Below are positions 34,407-43,548 of a stretch of 64,000 nucleotides of DNA, piece by piece. A program made the translations under genes and the position numbers. The notes under the pieces were generated by a model that ran no database searches, was not told the origin of the DNA, and saw nothing but the letters and a program-made list of their open reading frames with translations. The stretch lies in contig CALCEX010000070.1 in the NCBI GenBank assembly GCA_937900325.1, positions 28,141 through 92,140 on the forward strand, read 5' to 3'. This DNA comes from an uncultured Clostridia bacterium. GTDB taxonomy: Bacteria > Bacillota > Clostridia > Christensenellales > CAG-138. Position 1 is the first letter of the stretch. Every line of letters begins with the position of its first letter.

Positions 34407-35795
34407 ATGAAAATATACAACACCATGACCCGCAGAAAGGAAGAGCTGGTACCGCTGAAGCCGGGCGAGATAGGCATGTACGTATGCGGTCCTACGGTAT
34501 ACAACTTTATCCACATAGGCAACGCGAGGCCGCTGGTGGTGTTCGATACCCTCAGGCGGTATCTTGAATATAAGGGCTACAAGGTAAAGTACATATCCAA
34601 CTTCACGGATATAGACGATAAGCTCATCCGCCGCGCCAACGAGGAGCACACCACTGTTGCGGAGCTGGCGGACAGGTATATAAAGGAATACAAAAAGGAC
34701 GCGGAAGGGCTTTGCGCGGAGCCGGCGACCTGCAACCCCAGGGCCACGGAGCATATACCCCAGATAATAAAGCTGGTGGAGACCCTCATTGAAAAGGGGC
34801 ACGCATACCCCGTCGCAAACGGCGACGTTTATTTCTCCGTCCGCTCCTTCCCCGGCTACGGCAAGCTCTCCGGCCAGTCAATAGACGATCTTGAGTCCGG
34901 CGCGCGCATAGAGCCGGGCGATCTGAAGCGCGACCCGCTGGATTTCGCCCTCTGGAAGAGCGCTAAGCCCGGCGAGCCCGCCTGGGACTGCCCCTGGGGC
35001 AAGGGACGCCCGGGCTGGCATATCGAGTGCAGCGCCATGAGCATGGAGCTTCTGGGCCCCACCTTCGACATTCACGCGGGCGGCCAGGATCTCATATTCC
35101 CGCACCATGAAAACGAGATAGCCCAGAGCGAGGCGGCAACAGGCAAGCCCTTCGCGAGGTACTGGATGCACAACGGCTATATAAATGTTGACAACCAGAA
35201 AATGTCAAAGTCCCTCGGCAATTTCCGCCTTGTGCGGGATATAGCCCAGGAGTTCGACCTTGAGGCCGTAAGGCTGTTCCTGCTTTCCGCCCAGTACAGG
35301 AACCCCGTCAATTTCACCCGGGAGCTTATCGAGCAGGCCAACACCGCCCTCACCCGCCTGCGCACCGCCCGGGAACGCCTTGCGGAGGCCAAGGAAGGCC
35401 CCGCCACGGCAGAGGACGAGAGCTTCTGCGCATCATTGGCGGAGCACGAGAAAAAGTTCTGCGACGCCATGGACGACGACCTGAACACCGCGGACGCGCT
35501 GGGCGCGCTGTTCGACTACGCGAGGGCGGTCAATACCTTCGTGACCGAGCCCCGCAGCCGCGAGGCGCTCGACAGGGCCGCGAAGCTCTTTGACGATATG
35601 ACCAACGTATTGGGCCTGCTCCAGCATAAAAATGCCGAGGAATTCCCGAAGGAGGCCGTCGCCCTGCTCAGCGAGCGCGCGGAGGCGAGAAAAAACAAAA
35701 ACTGGGCCCGGGCGGATGAGATACGCAATGAGCTCAAGGAGATGGGCTTCGCCGTTGAGGACGGCAAGGACGGCGCAAAGCTCAAGAAGCTGTAA
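34407..35795 (+). CDS. cysS: Cysteinyl-tRNA synthetase
   Basis: This 462-aa class I synthetase charges tRNA-Cys. [17 protein letters not shown] contains the zinc-binding Cys and the HIGH-type signature HIGN. Further zinc ligands are in [10 protein letters not shown] and the HHENE motif. KMSKSLGNF is the second signature. It ends in a basic anticodon-binding tail. AAGGAGG lies seven bases before the ATG at 34407; a longer frame to 34347 lacks support. No T-box is recognisable in the short leader. Confidence 0.97.
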   Translation: MKIYNTMTRRKEELVPLKPGEIGMYVCGPTVYNFIHIGNARPLVVFDTLRRYLEYKGYKVKYISNFTDIDDKLIRRANEEHTTVAELADRYIKEYKKDAEGLCAEPATCNPRATEHIPQIIKLVETLIEKGHAYPVANGDVYFSVRSFPGYGKLSGQSIDDLESGARIEPGDLKRDPLDFALWKSAKPGEPAWDCPWGKGRPGWHIECSAMSMELLGPTFDIHAGGQDLIFPHHENEIAQSEAATGKPFARYWMHNGYINVDNQKMSKSLGNFRLVRDIAQEFDLEAVRLFLLSAQYRNPVNFTRELIEQANTALTRLRTARERLAEAKEGPATAEDESFCASLAEHEKKFCDAMDDDLNTADALGALFDYARAVNTFVTEPRSREALDRAAKLFDDMTNVLGLLQHKNAEEFPKEAVALLSERAEARKNKNWARADEIRNELKEMGFAVEDGKDGAKLKKL

Positions 35796-35880
35796 GGCCA
35801 TTTTTGAACAATATTTTAAATCATCGCCCCATGCCTTGAAATAAGGCATAACGGCTGATAGAATCAGGAGGAAACGAGCA

Positions 35881-36309
35881 TTGGGTGGCGATATGCTTTC
35901 GCTGTTCGGCCTTATAATAGGCGTGTACCTCATAATCGCCGCGATCAGCGGACGCGGCAAGCTCTATGAGAACGATTACCTGAACTGCCCGAGGGAGCAG
36001 TATGTAAAGGGGCTGCGGATACTCGCCGCCATATCCGGAGTACTGCTCACGGTATCCAACCTCCTCGAGTATCTCGGCGTCATAGCCTACGGCTCCCCGG
36101 TCGCCATCGCGCTCTGGGCGGCGGGCTTCGCAAGCCTCATCGTAATGATGGTGTACTCCTCGAAAAAGACCGACAGAAAGGCCGCTGCGGCAGGCCGTAA
36201 GACTGCCGGATCCGCCGAAAAAAAGGATTACGATCCCCTTCGCGCCGCCTTCGTGTTCGATGACGACGACGAGGACGGATCTCAAAAACAAGAAAAACAA
36301 GAAAAATAA
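35881..36309 (+). CDS. Small membrane protein of unknown function
   Basis: This 142-aa protein starts with TTG at 35881, nine bases after AGGAGG; the first in-frame ATG (35893) would be too far from it. It has three hydrophobic segments (about residues 5-22, 46-66 and 70-92), a short basic stretch and a strongly charged C-terminal tail (FDDDDEDGSQKQEKQEK). I do not recognise the family. It is closely followed (25 bp) by the first SH3/sortase-like gene and may be co-transcribed with it. A small hairpin (35831-35849) precedes it. Confidence 0.75.
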   Translation: MGGDMLSLFGLIIGVYLIIAAISGRGKLYENDYLNCPREQYVKGLRILAAISGVLLTVSNLLEYLGVIAYGSPVAIALWAAGFASLIVMMVYSSKKTDRKAAAAGRKTAGSAEKKDYDPLRAAFVFDDDDEDGSQKQEKQEK

Positions 36310-36334
36310 GAACTCATTCTGAAAGGAAAGCGTT

Positions 36335-38167
36335 ATGAAAAAAACTGTTATCCGCATCGTAGCAGCGGCCATGCTGGCGCTGATGGTGCTGACCGCACTT
36401 CCCGCCTTCGCTTATAACATCGTAGGCACCGCGGCCGCCCAGACCCCCGTCTACAAGGACACAAAGGGCAAGAAGATCGAGCTGTATGTCAGCGGCCCCG
36501 TTACCATAAACAGGCAGGACAACAAGTCCGGCATGTACAACATCACCGTCAGCTATAACGGCGCGACCTATAACGGCTGGGTATACCCCTCCGCCATCTC
36601 CGGCATAGGCTATGACAAGTCCAGCGGCTCCTCCGGCAGCTCCTCCGGCAGCACCTCCGGCAGCAGCTCCGGCAGCAGCTCCTACGGGACATATACCGCC
36701 ACCATAGCCACCGGAGCCACCATAAACGTCAACGGCAAAAATTACAGGGTATCCACCGGCGGCAGCATCAACGTCAACTACCGCGACGCGATGGGCACTC
36801 AGGTCCATGTGACCGCGGGCTCCGTCTCCGGCTGGGTAGCCGCCTCCTACCTTTCCAGCTTTAAAAAGAACGGCTCCTCCATAAGCCTTTCCGAGCTGCC
36901 CACCAGCGGCGGAACTACCGGCAGCAGCACCGCCGGCGGCACCGTCTCCACTCCCTCCCAGGGCGGCAGCCAGAACACCGCCAGCGGCACCTTCTCCGCC
37001 AACCTCGCCGCAGGCACTACCATTACCAATAACGGCAAGTCCGTAGGCATCGTACAGAACGCGGGCAACGTCACCGTCAACTACCGGGACGCCTCCGGCT
37101 CTCAGGTATTTATAACCGTAGGCAGCGTTGCGGGCTGGGTACCTGCGAGCGCCATCTCCAACCTCAGGAGCACGAGCTCCGGCTCCATAACCGTAGCCAA
37201 CCTGCCCACCAGCGGCGGAACTACCGGCAGCAGCACCGCCGGCGGCAGCTCCCAGGTAAAGGCATACGATACCGCAAAGACCGCCGTATCCAAGGACAGA
37301 AACATCTATGTCCGCTCCACCGCCACCAGCTCCACCAAGGGCGCTACCAAGCTGCGCAATATGCGGGGCAAGACCTTCACCGTAATGGGAACCGACACTA
37401 CCGGCAGCTTCCTGTATATCGACTACAACGACACCCGCGGCTTCGTTCGGGCTCAGGATTTCACCTTCACCAGCGGCAACGTGGTAGACCAGAACCCCAA
37501 CAATAACAACAACGGCAGCGTGACCGCCAACAACACCGGCATGGCCGCCAGCGGCGCTACCCCCGGCGTGGGCAGCAAGTCCCAGAGCGACGTATGGGGC
37601 AGCATAACCATACCCGGCGCGGGCACCTACCCCATTTACGGCAACTACACCAACAAGAAGGGCAACCTGTACTATTACGACTACAACAACATAAAGAGCT
37701 ACAAGTACGTACACACCACCACCGCCAAGGGCTCCCAGGTAGCGGTAGTAATGGGCCACAACATGCGTAAGTCCAGGACCTACTTCCACAACCTGCACCA
37801 CATCCAGAACGCCATACTTGGCAAGTCCACCTGCGATTACTGCAAGGCGAGCTGCTCCGGCTACGGAAAGTCCATCTCCGCAAGCTGGGAAGGCAGCAGC
37901 AGCTGGGAGGTAGTGGCCTTCTTCGAGGTACCCAAGAACAAGGCCTACAAGAACATACTGGCCCAGATGGCGCAGCCCTGGAACTACACCACCGCCCAGT
38001 ACCTCTCCAACGTGAAGTCCTATGTGAACACCTTCTCCGGCAACAGCTGGGCGAATACCTCCGCCCTTACCGATAACGGCAAGTACATGATGCTCATCAC
38101 CTGCGGCGACAAGACCGACAGCAGCAACATCGCAAAGCTGTACATGCTGCTCAAGGCGGTAGGCTAA
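36335..38167 (+). CDS. Secreted SH3-repeat protein with sortase-B-like C-terminal domain (paralogue 1)
   Basis: This 610-aa protein has a cleavable signal peptide (residues 1-26, ending PAFA). An SH3-like segment follows (about 30-92), then a Ser/Gly linker, two near-identical beta-rich repeats (about 120-220 and 222-322) each ending LPTSGG, a bacterial SH3 domain (about 325-385) and an Asn-rich linker. The C-terminal domain (about 415-610) resembles class B sortases. VVMGHN carries His475 and MLITCG carries Cys590. The position expected for the catalytic Arg is Lys601 (NIAKLYML). A Cys-rich insertion C500-x2-C503-x3-C507 follows the His. There is no membrane anchor or LPxTG signal. Function unknown; possibly a wall-bound transpeptidase, protease or inactive binder. 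Confidence 0.75.
   Translation: MKKTVIRIVAAAMLALMVLTALPAFAYNIVGTAAAQTPVYKDTKGKKIELYVSGPVTINRQDNKSGMYNITVSYNGATYNGWVYPSAISGIGYDKSSGSSGSSSGSTSGSSSGSSSYGTYTATIATGATINVNGKNYRVSTGGSINVNYRDAMGTQVHVTAGSVSGWVAASYLSSFKKNGSSISLSELPTSGGTTGSSTAGGTVSTPSQGGSQNTASGTFSANLAAGTTITNNGKSVGIVQNAGNVTVNYRDASGSQVFITVGSVAGWVPASAISNLRSTSSGSITVANLPTSGGTTGSSTAGGSSQVKAYDTAKTAVSKDRNIYVRSTATSSTKGATKLRNMRGKTFTVMGTDTTGSFLYIDYNDTRGFVRAQDFTFTSGNVVDQNPNNNNNGSVTANNTGMAASGATPGVGSKSQSDVWGSITIPGAGTYPIYGNYTNKKGNLYYYDYNNIKSYKYVHTTTAKGSQVAVVMGHNMRKSRTYFHNLHHIQNAILGKSTCDYCKASCSGYGKSISASWEGSSSWEVVAFFEVPKNKAYKNILAQMAQPWNYTTAQYLSNVKSYVNTFSGNSWANTSALTDNGKYMMLITCGDKTDSSNIAKLYMLLKAVG
36896..37247 (+). repeat. In-frame tandem repeat inside the SH3/sortase-like gene
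   Basis: A 46-bp segment at 36896-36941 recurs identically at 37202-37247, offset 306 bp (102 codons). It marks two copies of a roughly 100-residue beta-rich unit; the rest of the unit has diverged. Confidence 0.85.
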
Positions 38168-38197
38168 AGGATATAGAGGTTTAGGTTACTGAGTTAT

Positions 38198-38227
38198 AGA
38201 ACCGTCACCTGGCAGGGTGGCGGTTCT
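38198..38227 (+). terminator. Terminator after SH3/sortase-like paralogue 1
   Basis: 12-bp arms AGAACCGTCACC and GGTGGCGGTTCT (one wobble pair), then GCTTTTATATTTA. Confidence 0.8.
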
Positions 38228-38247
38228 GCTTTTATATTTATACCTAC

Positions 38248-38277
38248 TTCACTATTTCAAACCTGTTATGCTATAAT
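38248..38277 (+). promoter_or_regulatory. Candidate promoter for yqhQ-prmC-prfA
   Basis: TTCACT, an 18-base spacer and a perfect TATAAT lie 40 bp upstream of the DUF1385 gene. Confidence 0.55.
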
Positions 38278-38316
38278 ATAGGTTGGCGTGGAATAAGCGC
38301 CGGAAGGAGTAATTTA

Positions 38317-39300
38317 ATGAAGAAATGTTCTGTGGGCGGTCAGGCCGTAATGGAGGGCGTAATGATGAAGGCCCCCGGCGGCATCGCCATGGCGGTCCGG
38401 GATGCGAAGGGCCGCATAGTACTGGATTATAAAGAATATACCACAAAGGCGAAAAAGGGCACCTTTTTAGGCCTCCCCATAGTGCGGGGCGTTGTGGCCT
38501 TTGTGGAGAGCCTTACCATAGGCATGGGCACCCTTACGAAATCCGCCGAGCTCATAGGCGAGCCCATTGACGAGAAGCCTACGAAATTCGAAAAGTGGCT
38601 TTCCGAAAAGCTGGGCAAGTCGGTGGAAAAGGTTGTGATGGGCCTTGCGGTGATACTTGCCGTCGCGCTGTCCGTGGGCCTGTTCTTCCTGCTGCCCCAG
38701 CTCATAAGCAGCCTTATATTCAAGGGGAGCGCCGCCGCCTCCGCTACCAAGTGCCTGGTCGAGGGGCTGGTGCGGCTTTGCGTTTTCATAGGCTATATAT
38801 TCTTCTGCGCCAGCGTGAAGGATATAAAGCGGGTGTTCATGTATCACGGGGCGGAGCATAAGACCATAGCCTGCTATGAGGCAGATGATCCCCTCACCCC
38901 GGAAAACGCCATGAAGCACAGCCGCCTCCATCCCCGCTGCGGCACCAACTATCTCTTCCTTGTGATGGCGGTATCTATAGTGTTCTTCGCCCTGGTGGGC
39001 TGGAACGAGAGCCTGTGGCTCAGGCTGCTTTCCCGCATAGTGTTCCTGCCGCTCGTGGCGGGGCTCAGCTATGAGGTGCTCAAGTTCGCCGCGAAGTACG
39101 ATAACATATTCACAAAAATAATACGCGCCCCCGGCATGGCGCTCCAGTACATCACCACAAGGGAGCCCACCGAGGATATGCTGGAGGTTGCCATAGCCTC
39201 CTTTGACCTTGCCATGTCCGACCCCGATAAGGCCATGGAAATGGTCAGAAAGAACCGTGAGGAAATAGCGGAGGCGGACAAGGCGGAAGCAAAGGCATGA
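38317..39300 (+). CDS. YqhQ-like DUF1385 membrane protein
   Basis: This 327-aa protein has the DUF1385 signature: GGQAVMEGVMMKAPGGIAMAVR at the N-terminus, PIVRGVVAFVESLTIG, and YHGAEHKTIACYEA followed by HPRCGTNYLFLV. About four hydrophobic segments lie in the middle. The Cys/His-containing motifs suggest metal binding, but the family has no established function. It is immediately upstream of prmC (4-base ATGA overlap), a gene arrangement common in Clostridia. Confidence 0.93.
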   Translation: MKKCSVGGQAVMEGVMMKAPGGIAMAVRDAKGRIVLDYKEYTTKAKKGTFLGLPIVRGVVAFVESLTIGMGTLTKSAELIGEPIDEKPTKFEKWLSEKLGKSVEKVVMGLAVILAVALSVGLFFLLPQLISSLIFKGSAAASATKCLVEGLVRLCVFIGYIFFCASVKDIKRVFMYHGAEHKTIACYEADDPLTPENAMKHSRLHPRCGTNYLFLVMAVSIVFFALVGWNESLWLRLLSRIVFLPLVAGLSYEVLKFAAKYDNIFTKIIRAPGMALQYITTREPTEDMLEVAIASFDLAMSDPDKAMEMVRKNREEIAEADKAEAKA

Positions 39301-40124
39301 CCGCGCTGGAATACGCGGACAGGCTGCTTTCTCCCGTTACTGAGGAGCATGAGGCCGAGGCGCGGATAATCATATCCGACCTTACCGCCCTGCCCATAGG
39401 GCGAATAAACATAGAAGCCCCTCCCCTCTCTGCGGCGCTTAAGGAGCGCATAGAGGGCGTCGCGAAAAGGCGGGCGGAGGGCGAGCCGCTTCAATATATA
39501 TTGGGAAAATGGGAATTTATGGGCCTGCCCTTTTATACGCGGCCCTGCGCGCTGATACCCCGTCAGGATACAGAGACCCTCTGCGAGGAGGCGCTCAAAA
39601 TAAACGGGAGCGGCAAAAGGCTCCTTGACCTGTGCTGCGGAACAGGCTGCATAGGGGTATCCCTTGGTAAGCTCGGGGGCTTTGAGGCGACCTTCGGGGA
39701 TATAAGCCCGGACTGCCTTGCCCTTGCCCGGGAAAACGCCGCGTTGAACGGCGTACCGGGCAGCTTCATACTGACGGATATGTTCGGCGGCATAGACGGA
39801 AGCTTCGACCTTATCTGCGTAAACCCCCCGTATATACCCACCTCGGAGCTTGCCTCATTGCAGGATGAGGTAAGGCGGGAGCCGGCGCTGGCCCTTGACG
39901 GCGGGGCGGACGGGCTGGACTTTTACCGCCGTATCGCCCGCGATCACGCCGCGCACCTCTCCCCCGGCGGCACGCTGCTCATGGAGGTTGGCGCGGGGCA
40001 GGCGGCGGGGGTCGCTTCGATGTTCCCGAAAGCGGAAATAATAAAGGATCTTTGCGGCGTTGAAAGGGTGGTGGCGGTGAGCGCCGCCCGGCGGCAGGAT
40101 GAAAAAGGCCCGGCGGGCCGCTGA
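39297..40124 (+). CDS. prmC: Release factor glutamine methyltransferase PrmC
   Basis: This 275-aa SAM methyltransferase (HemK) methylates the Gln of the GGQ motif in release factors. It has LIPRQDTETL, LLDLCCGTGCIGVSLG and the catalytic NPPYIPTSEL. It overlaps the DUF1385 gene by four bases and lies 59 bp upstream of its substrate gene prfA. Confidence 0.96.
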   Translation: MTALEYADRLLSPVTEEHEAEARIIISDLTALPIGRINIEAPPLSAALKERIEGVAKRRAEGEPLQYILGKWEFMGLPFYTRPCALIPRQDTETLCEEALKINGSGKRLLDLCCGTGCIGVSLGKLGGFEATFGDISPDCLALARENAALNGVPGSFILTDMFGGIDGSFDLICVNPPYIPTSELASLQDEVRREPALALDGGADGLDFYRRIARDHAAHLSPGGTLLMEVGAGQAAGVASMFPKAEIIKDLCGVERVVAVSAARRQDEKGPAGR

Positions 40125-40183
40125 TAATATTGTGAAAATATGCGGCCTTGAGGACGCAAAGCTTATAGAATGGACGGAGCAAT

Positions 40184-41254
40184 ATGATAAACAAGCTTAA
40201 AGCACTGAAAAAACGCTATGAGGAGCTGACCGCTGCCCTCTCGGCCCCGGACGCCATGAACGACCAGGCCGCCTGGAGGGAGATGGTCAAGGAGCACAGC
40301 CAGCTCGAGGAGATAGTCGGCGCCTTTGACGAATACACCGCCGCGCAGCAGGCGGAGGCGGACTGCAAGGCCATGCTGGAGGAGCACCTCGACCCCGAAA
40401 TGAAGGAAATGGTGCATGGGGAGATCGCCGAGCTTGCGCAGAAGCAGCAAAAGCTCATAGAGGATATGAAGATAATGCTGCTGCCCAAAGACCCCAACGA
40501 CGAGAAGAACGTTATGCTGGAAATACGCGCCGGCATAGGCGGCGACGAGGCGGCGCTCTTCGGCGCGGATCTATTGCGTATGTACCAGCGCTACGCGGAG
40601 CGCCATGGCTACAGGCTGGAATACATGAACGAAAACACAACCGAGGCGGGCGGCGTAAAGGAGGTCGTGCTGAACATAATCGGCAAAGGCGCGTATTCGC
40701 GGCTGAAGTTCGAAAGCGGCGTCCACCGGGTGCAGCGCGTGCCGGAGACGGAATCCCAGGGCCGCATACACACCAGCGCGGCGACGGTCGCCGTAATGCC
40801 GGAGGCCGAGGATGTGGAGGTGGAGATAGACCCGAAGGACCTTCAGATAGACACCTACCGCTCCGGCGGCGCGGGCGGCCAGCACGTGAACAAGACGGAA
40901 TCCGCCATACGCATCACACATATACCCACCGGCATAGTCGTGCAGTGCCAGGACGAGCGCAGCCAGCACAAGAACAAGGACAAGGCAATGAAGGTGCTCA
41001 AGTCCCGCATATACGAGCATTTCCTCAAGGAAAAGGAGAGCGCGGAGGCCTCCGCCCGCCGCAGCATGGTAGGCAGCGGCGACCGCAGCGAGCGCATACG
41101 CACCTATAACTTCCCCCAGGGGCGGGTGACGGATCACAGGATAAACATGACGCTGTACCGCCTCGAGGCCTTCCTTGACGGGGACATGGACGAGATGATA
41201 GACGCGCTCATACTTGCGGAGCGCACCGCGCAGCTCACCGGGGAGGCGGAATAA
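40184..41254 (+). CDS. prfA: Peptide chain release factor 1
   Basis: This 356-aa RF1 terminates translation at UAA and UAG. The catalytic motif [22 protein letters not shown] is present, as is RSGGAGGQ followed by the [13 protein letters not shown] segment. It lacks the features of RF2 and has no programmed frameshift site. prmC lies directly upstream, and Sua5 starts one base after its stop. Confidence 0.97.
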   Translation: MINKLKALKKRYEELTAALSAPDAMNDQAAWREMVKEHSQLEEIVGAFDEYTAAQQAEADCKAMLEEHLDPEMKEMVHGEIAELAQKQQKLIEDMKIMLLPKDPNDEKNVMLEIRAGIGGDEAALFGADLLRMYQRYAERHGYRLEYMNENTTEAGGVKEVVLNIIGKGAYSRLKFESGVHRVQRVPETESQGRIHTSAATVAVMPEAEDVEVEIDPKDLQIDTYRSGGAGGQHVNKTESAIRITHIPTGIVVQCQDERSQHKNKDKAMKVLKSRIYEHFLKEKESAEASARRSMVGSGDRSERIRTYNFPQGRVTDHRINMTLYRLEAFLDGDMDEMIDALILAERTAQLTGEAE

Positions 41255-42292
41255 TTGGATACGCTCTACTTCAACGCCGTAAAACAGAGCGAGGCCGGCA
41301 CAAAGCTGGGCGGCGGCGTGATACGCGCCGGGGGGCTCGTCGCCTTCCCGACGGAGACGGTATACGGCCTCGGCGCAAACGGATTGGACGGGGCGGCGGT
41401 AAATAGGATATTCGAGGCCAAGGGAAGGCCCAACGACAACCCGCTGATACTGCACATAGCGAAAAAGAGCGACCTGAAGGAGCTGTGGAAGTCTGTGCCG
41501 GAAAAGGCAAGGCTGCTGATGGATGAATTCTGGCCCGGGCCGCTGACCATGGTCTACCTTAAAAGCAGCCGGGTACCCGGCGAGGTAAGCGCGGGGCTGG
41601 ATACCGTGGCCGTAAGGATGCCCGCAAACAGGACGGCGCTCGCGCTCATACGCGCCGCGGGGGTACCCATAGCCGCCCCCAGCGCGAACCTTTCCGGCAA
41701 GCCCTCCCCCACCTCGGCGGAGCACGTCATTGAGGATATGGACGGGAAAATAGACGTGATAATAGACGGCGGAAGCTGCGCTATCGGCGTGGAGTCCACG
41801 GTTGTGTCCCTCATGGGGGGCGAGGTCACGATACTCCGCCCCGGCGGTATTACCCGGGAAATGCTGGAGGCCGTCGTAGGCCCCGTAAGCCTTTCCCCCG
41901 CCGTGCTTGCTCCGTTGAAGCAGGGAGAGGCCGCCCCCTCCCCAGGCATGAAGTACAAGCATTACGCCCCGGACGCCGAGGTGATAGTAGGCACGGGAGC
42001 GCCCGGCGATATAGCGGCGAAGCTCATAGCCGAGTATGAAAAAAGGGAAGCGGGCGGGCAGAGCTGCATAATTTTCGCAACAGAGGAAACTCGCCGCTTC
42101 TACAAGGGCAAGAGGTATGTTATAATAGGCGAGAGAAAAAACCCCATCACGCTCTGCGAGAGCCTTTTCGCCCAGTTCCGCGCCAACGAAGGCAGGGCGG
42201 ACGTTATACTCTGCGAGGCGCTGCCGGAGGCCGACATGGGCCTCGCCTATATGAACAGGCTTTTGAGGAGCGCCGGCTTCAAGACGATATAG
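41255..42292 (+). CDS. L-threonylcarbamoyladenylate synthase (TsaC/Sua5)
   Basis: This 345-aa protein makes threonylcarbamoyl-AMP for t6A37 tRNA modification. The YrdC domain contains GGLVAFPTETVYGLGANG, then IFEAKGRPNDNPLILHI and PSANLSGKPSPT. A Sua5-type C-terminal domain follows (KHYAPDAEVIV onward). The start is TTG at 41255, directly after the prfA stop, with GGAGG eight bases upstream inside prfA. prfA-sua5 linkage is common in Bacillota. Confidence 0.95.
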   Translation: MDTLYFNAVKQSEAGTKLGGGVIRAGGLVAFPTETVYGLGANGLDGAAVNRIFEAKGRPNDNPLILHIAKKSDLKELWKSVPEKARLLMDEFWPGPLTMVYLKSSRVPGEVSAGLDTVAVRMPANRTALALIRAAGVPIAAPSANLSGKPSPTSAEHVIEDMDGKIDVIIDGGSCAIGVESTVVSLMGGEVTILRPGGITREMLEAVVGPVSLSPAVLAPLKQGEAAPSPGMKYKHYAPDAEVIVGTGAPGDIAAKLIAEYEKREAGGQSCIIFATEETRRFYKGKRYVIIGERKNPITLCESLFAQFRANEGRADVILCEALPEADMGLAYMNRLLRSAGFKTI

Positions 42293-42333
42293 ATCGCAAA
42301 TCACACAAAAATAAAAAAACATAAGGAGCTGCC

Positions 42334-42780
42334 ATGAAGATCGCCATCGCCGCCGACCACGGCGGATACAGGCTCAAGGATGAGCTGATACCCTACATCG
42401 AGGGACTGGGACATTCCGTGAAGGACCTTGGAACAAATTCCGCCGACAGCGTGGATTATCCCGATTACGCCGCCGCCTGCGCGAGGGCCGTGGTCTCGGG
42501 AGAGGCGGACAGGGGCATAGTGATATGCGGCACGGGCATAGGCATATCCATCGCCGCCAACAAGATAAAGGGCGTGCGGTGCGGCCTTTGCACCGACCCG
42601 GTAATGGCCCGGCTCACCCGGGAGCACAACGACGCGAACATGCTGGCCATGGGCGCGCGCATAATAGGGGACGAGCTTGCGAGGGGAATAGTAAAGGCGT
42701 TCCTGGAGACGGAGTTTTCCAACGGGCAGAGGCATATAAACAGGATAAACAAGATAACGGCACTGGAAGAAGCGGAATAA
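42334..42780 (+). CDS. rpiB: Ribose 5-phosphate isomerase B
   Basis: This 148-aa RpiB/LacA/LacB family enzyme interconverts ribose 5-phosphate and ribulose 5-phosphate. It shows AADHGGYRLKDEL, the catalytic-cysteine segment GIVICGTGIGISIAANK, and RCGLCTDP with TREHNDANMLAMGAR. Length is normal. AAGGAG precedes the start. It lies between sua5 and upp, a frequent order in Clostridia. Confidence 0.96.
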   Translation: MKIAIAADHGGYRLKDELIPYIEGLGHSVKDLGTNSADSVDYPDYAAACARAVVSGEADRGIVICGTGIGISIAANKIKGVRCGLCTDPVMARLTREHNDANMLAMGARIIGDELARGIVKAFLETEFSNGQRHINRINKITALEEAE

Positions 42781-42843
42781 AAAAACGCCGGTTTTTTTGA
42801 TTCAATAAACCCACCCACAAACCGAAAGGAGCAATATAAAAAA

Positions 42844-43473
42844 ATGGGCAAACTCGTCGTAATCGACCACCCTCTGGTACAGCACAAGCTGACCCTGCTC
42901 AGGGATAAGAACACAGGCACAAAGGAATTCCGCGCTCTGGTAGAGGAGCTGGCCACGCTGCTCGCATACGAGGCTACGCGGGACCTTCAGCTTGAGGACG
43001 CCATCGTGGAGACCCCCGTAACCACCGCCCATACAAAGGTGCTCGCCGGCAAGAAGCTGGCGATAGTCCCCATACTGCGGGCAGGCCTTGGCATGGTGGA
43101 CGGCATGATGAACCTCATACCCGCCGCGAAGGTGGGCCATATCGGCCTTTACCGCGATCCCGAGACGCTTTTGCCCGTGGACTATTACTGCAAGCTGCCA
43201 TCCGATATTTCGGAGCGGGACATCATAATAGTCGATCCCATGCTGGCCACCGGCGGCAGCGCCAACGCGGGCATAGACGTAGTCAAGCGCGCGGGCGGAA
43301 AGAACGTAAAGCTGGTAAACCTGATAGCGGCTCCCGAGGGCATCGAGGCGGTGCAGAAGGCCCATCCCGATGTCGATATATTCGTCGCCCATGTGGACGA
43401 CCGCCTCAACGACCATGGCTACATAGTTCCCGGCCTTGGCGATGCGGGCGACAGGCTGTTCGGAACAAAATAA
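42844..43473 (+). CDS. upp: Uracil phosphoribosyltransferase
   Basis: This 209-aa enzyme salvages uracil to UMP. It has [34 protein letters not shown], the PRPP loop [11 protein letters not shown] and the C-terminal [22 protein letters not shown] lies upstream of the ATG. A gap of about 75 bp separates it from the second SH3/sortase-like gene, and no terminator is obvious there. Confidence 0.97.
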   Translation: MGKLVVIDHPLVQHKLTLLRDKNTGTKEFRALVEELATLLAYEATRDLQLEDAIVETPVTTAHTKVLAGKKLAIVPILRAGLGMVDGMMNLIPAAKVGHIGLYRDPETLLPVDYYCKLPSDISERDIIIVDPMLATGGSANAGIDVVKRAGGKNVKLVNLIAAPEGIEAVQKAHPDVDIFVAHVDDRLNDHGYIVPGLGDAGDRLFGTK

Positions 43474-43548
43474 AGCATTCAGGGCAAGGGCTTAACGCCG
43501 CTTGCCCGGTTTTTTAGGGAAGAATTTGATCTGGAAGGAGCTAAAGCA

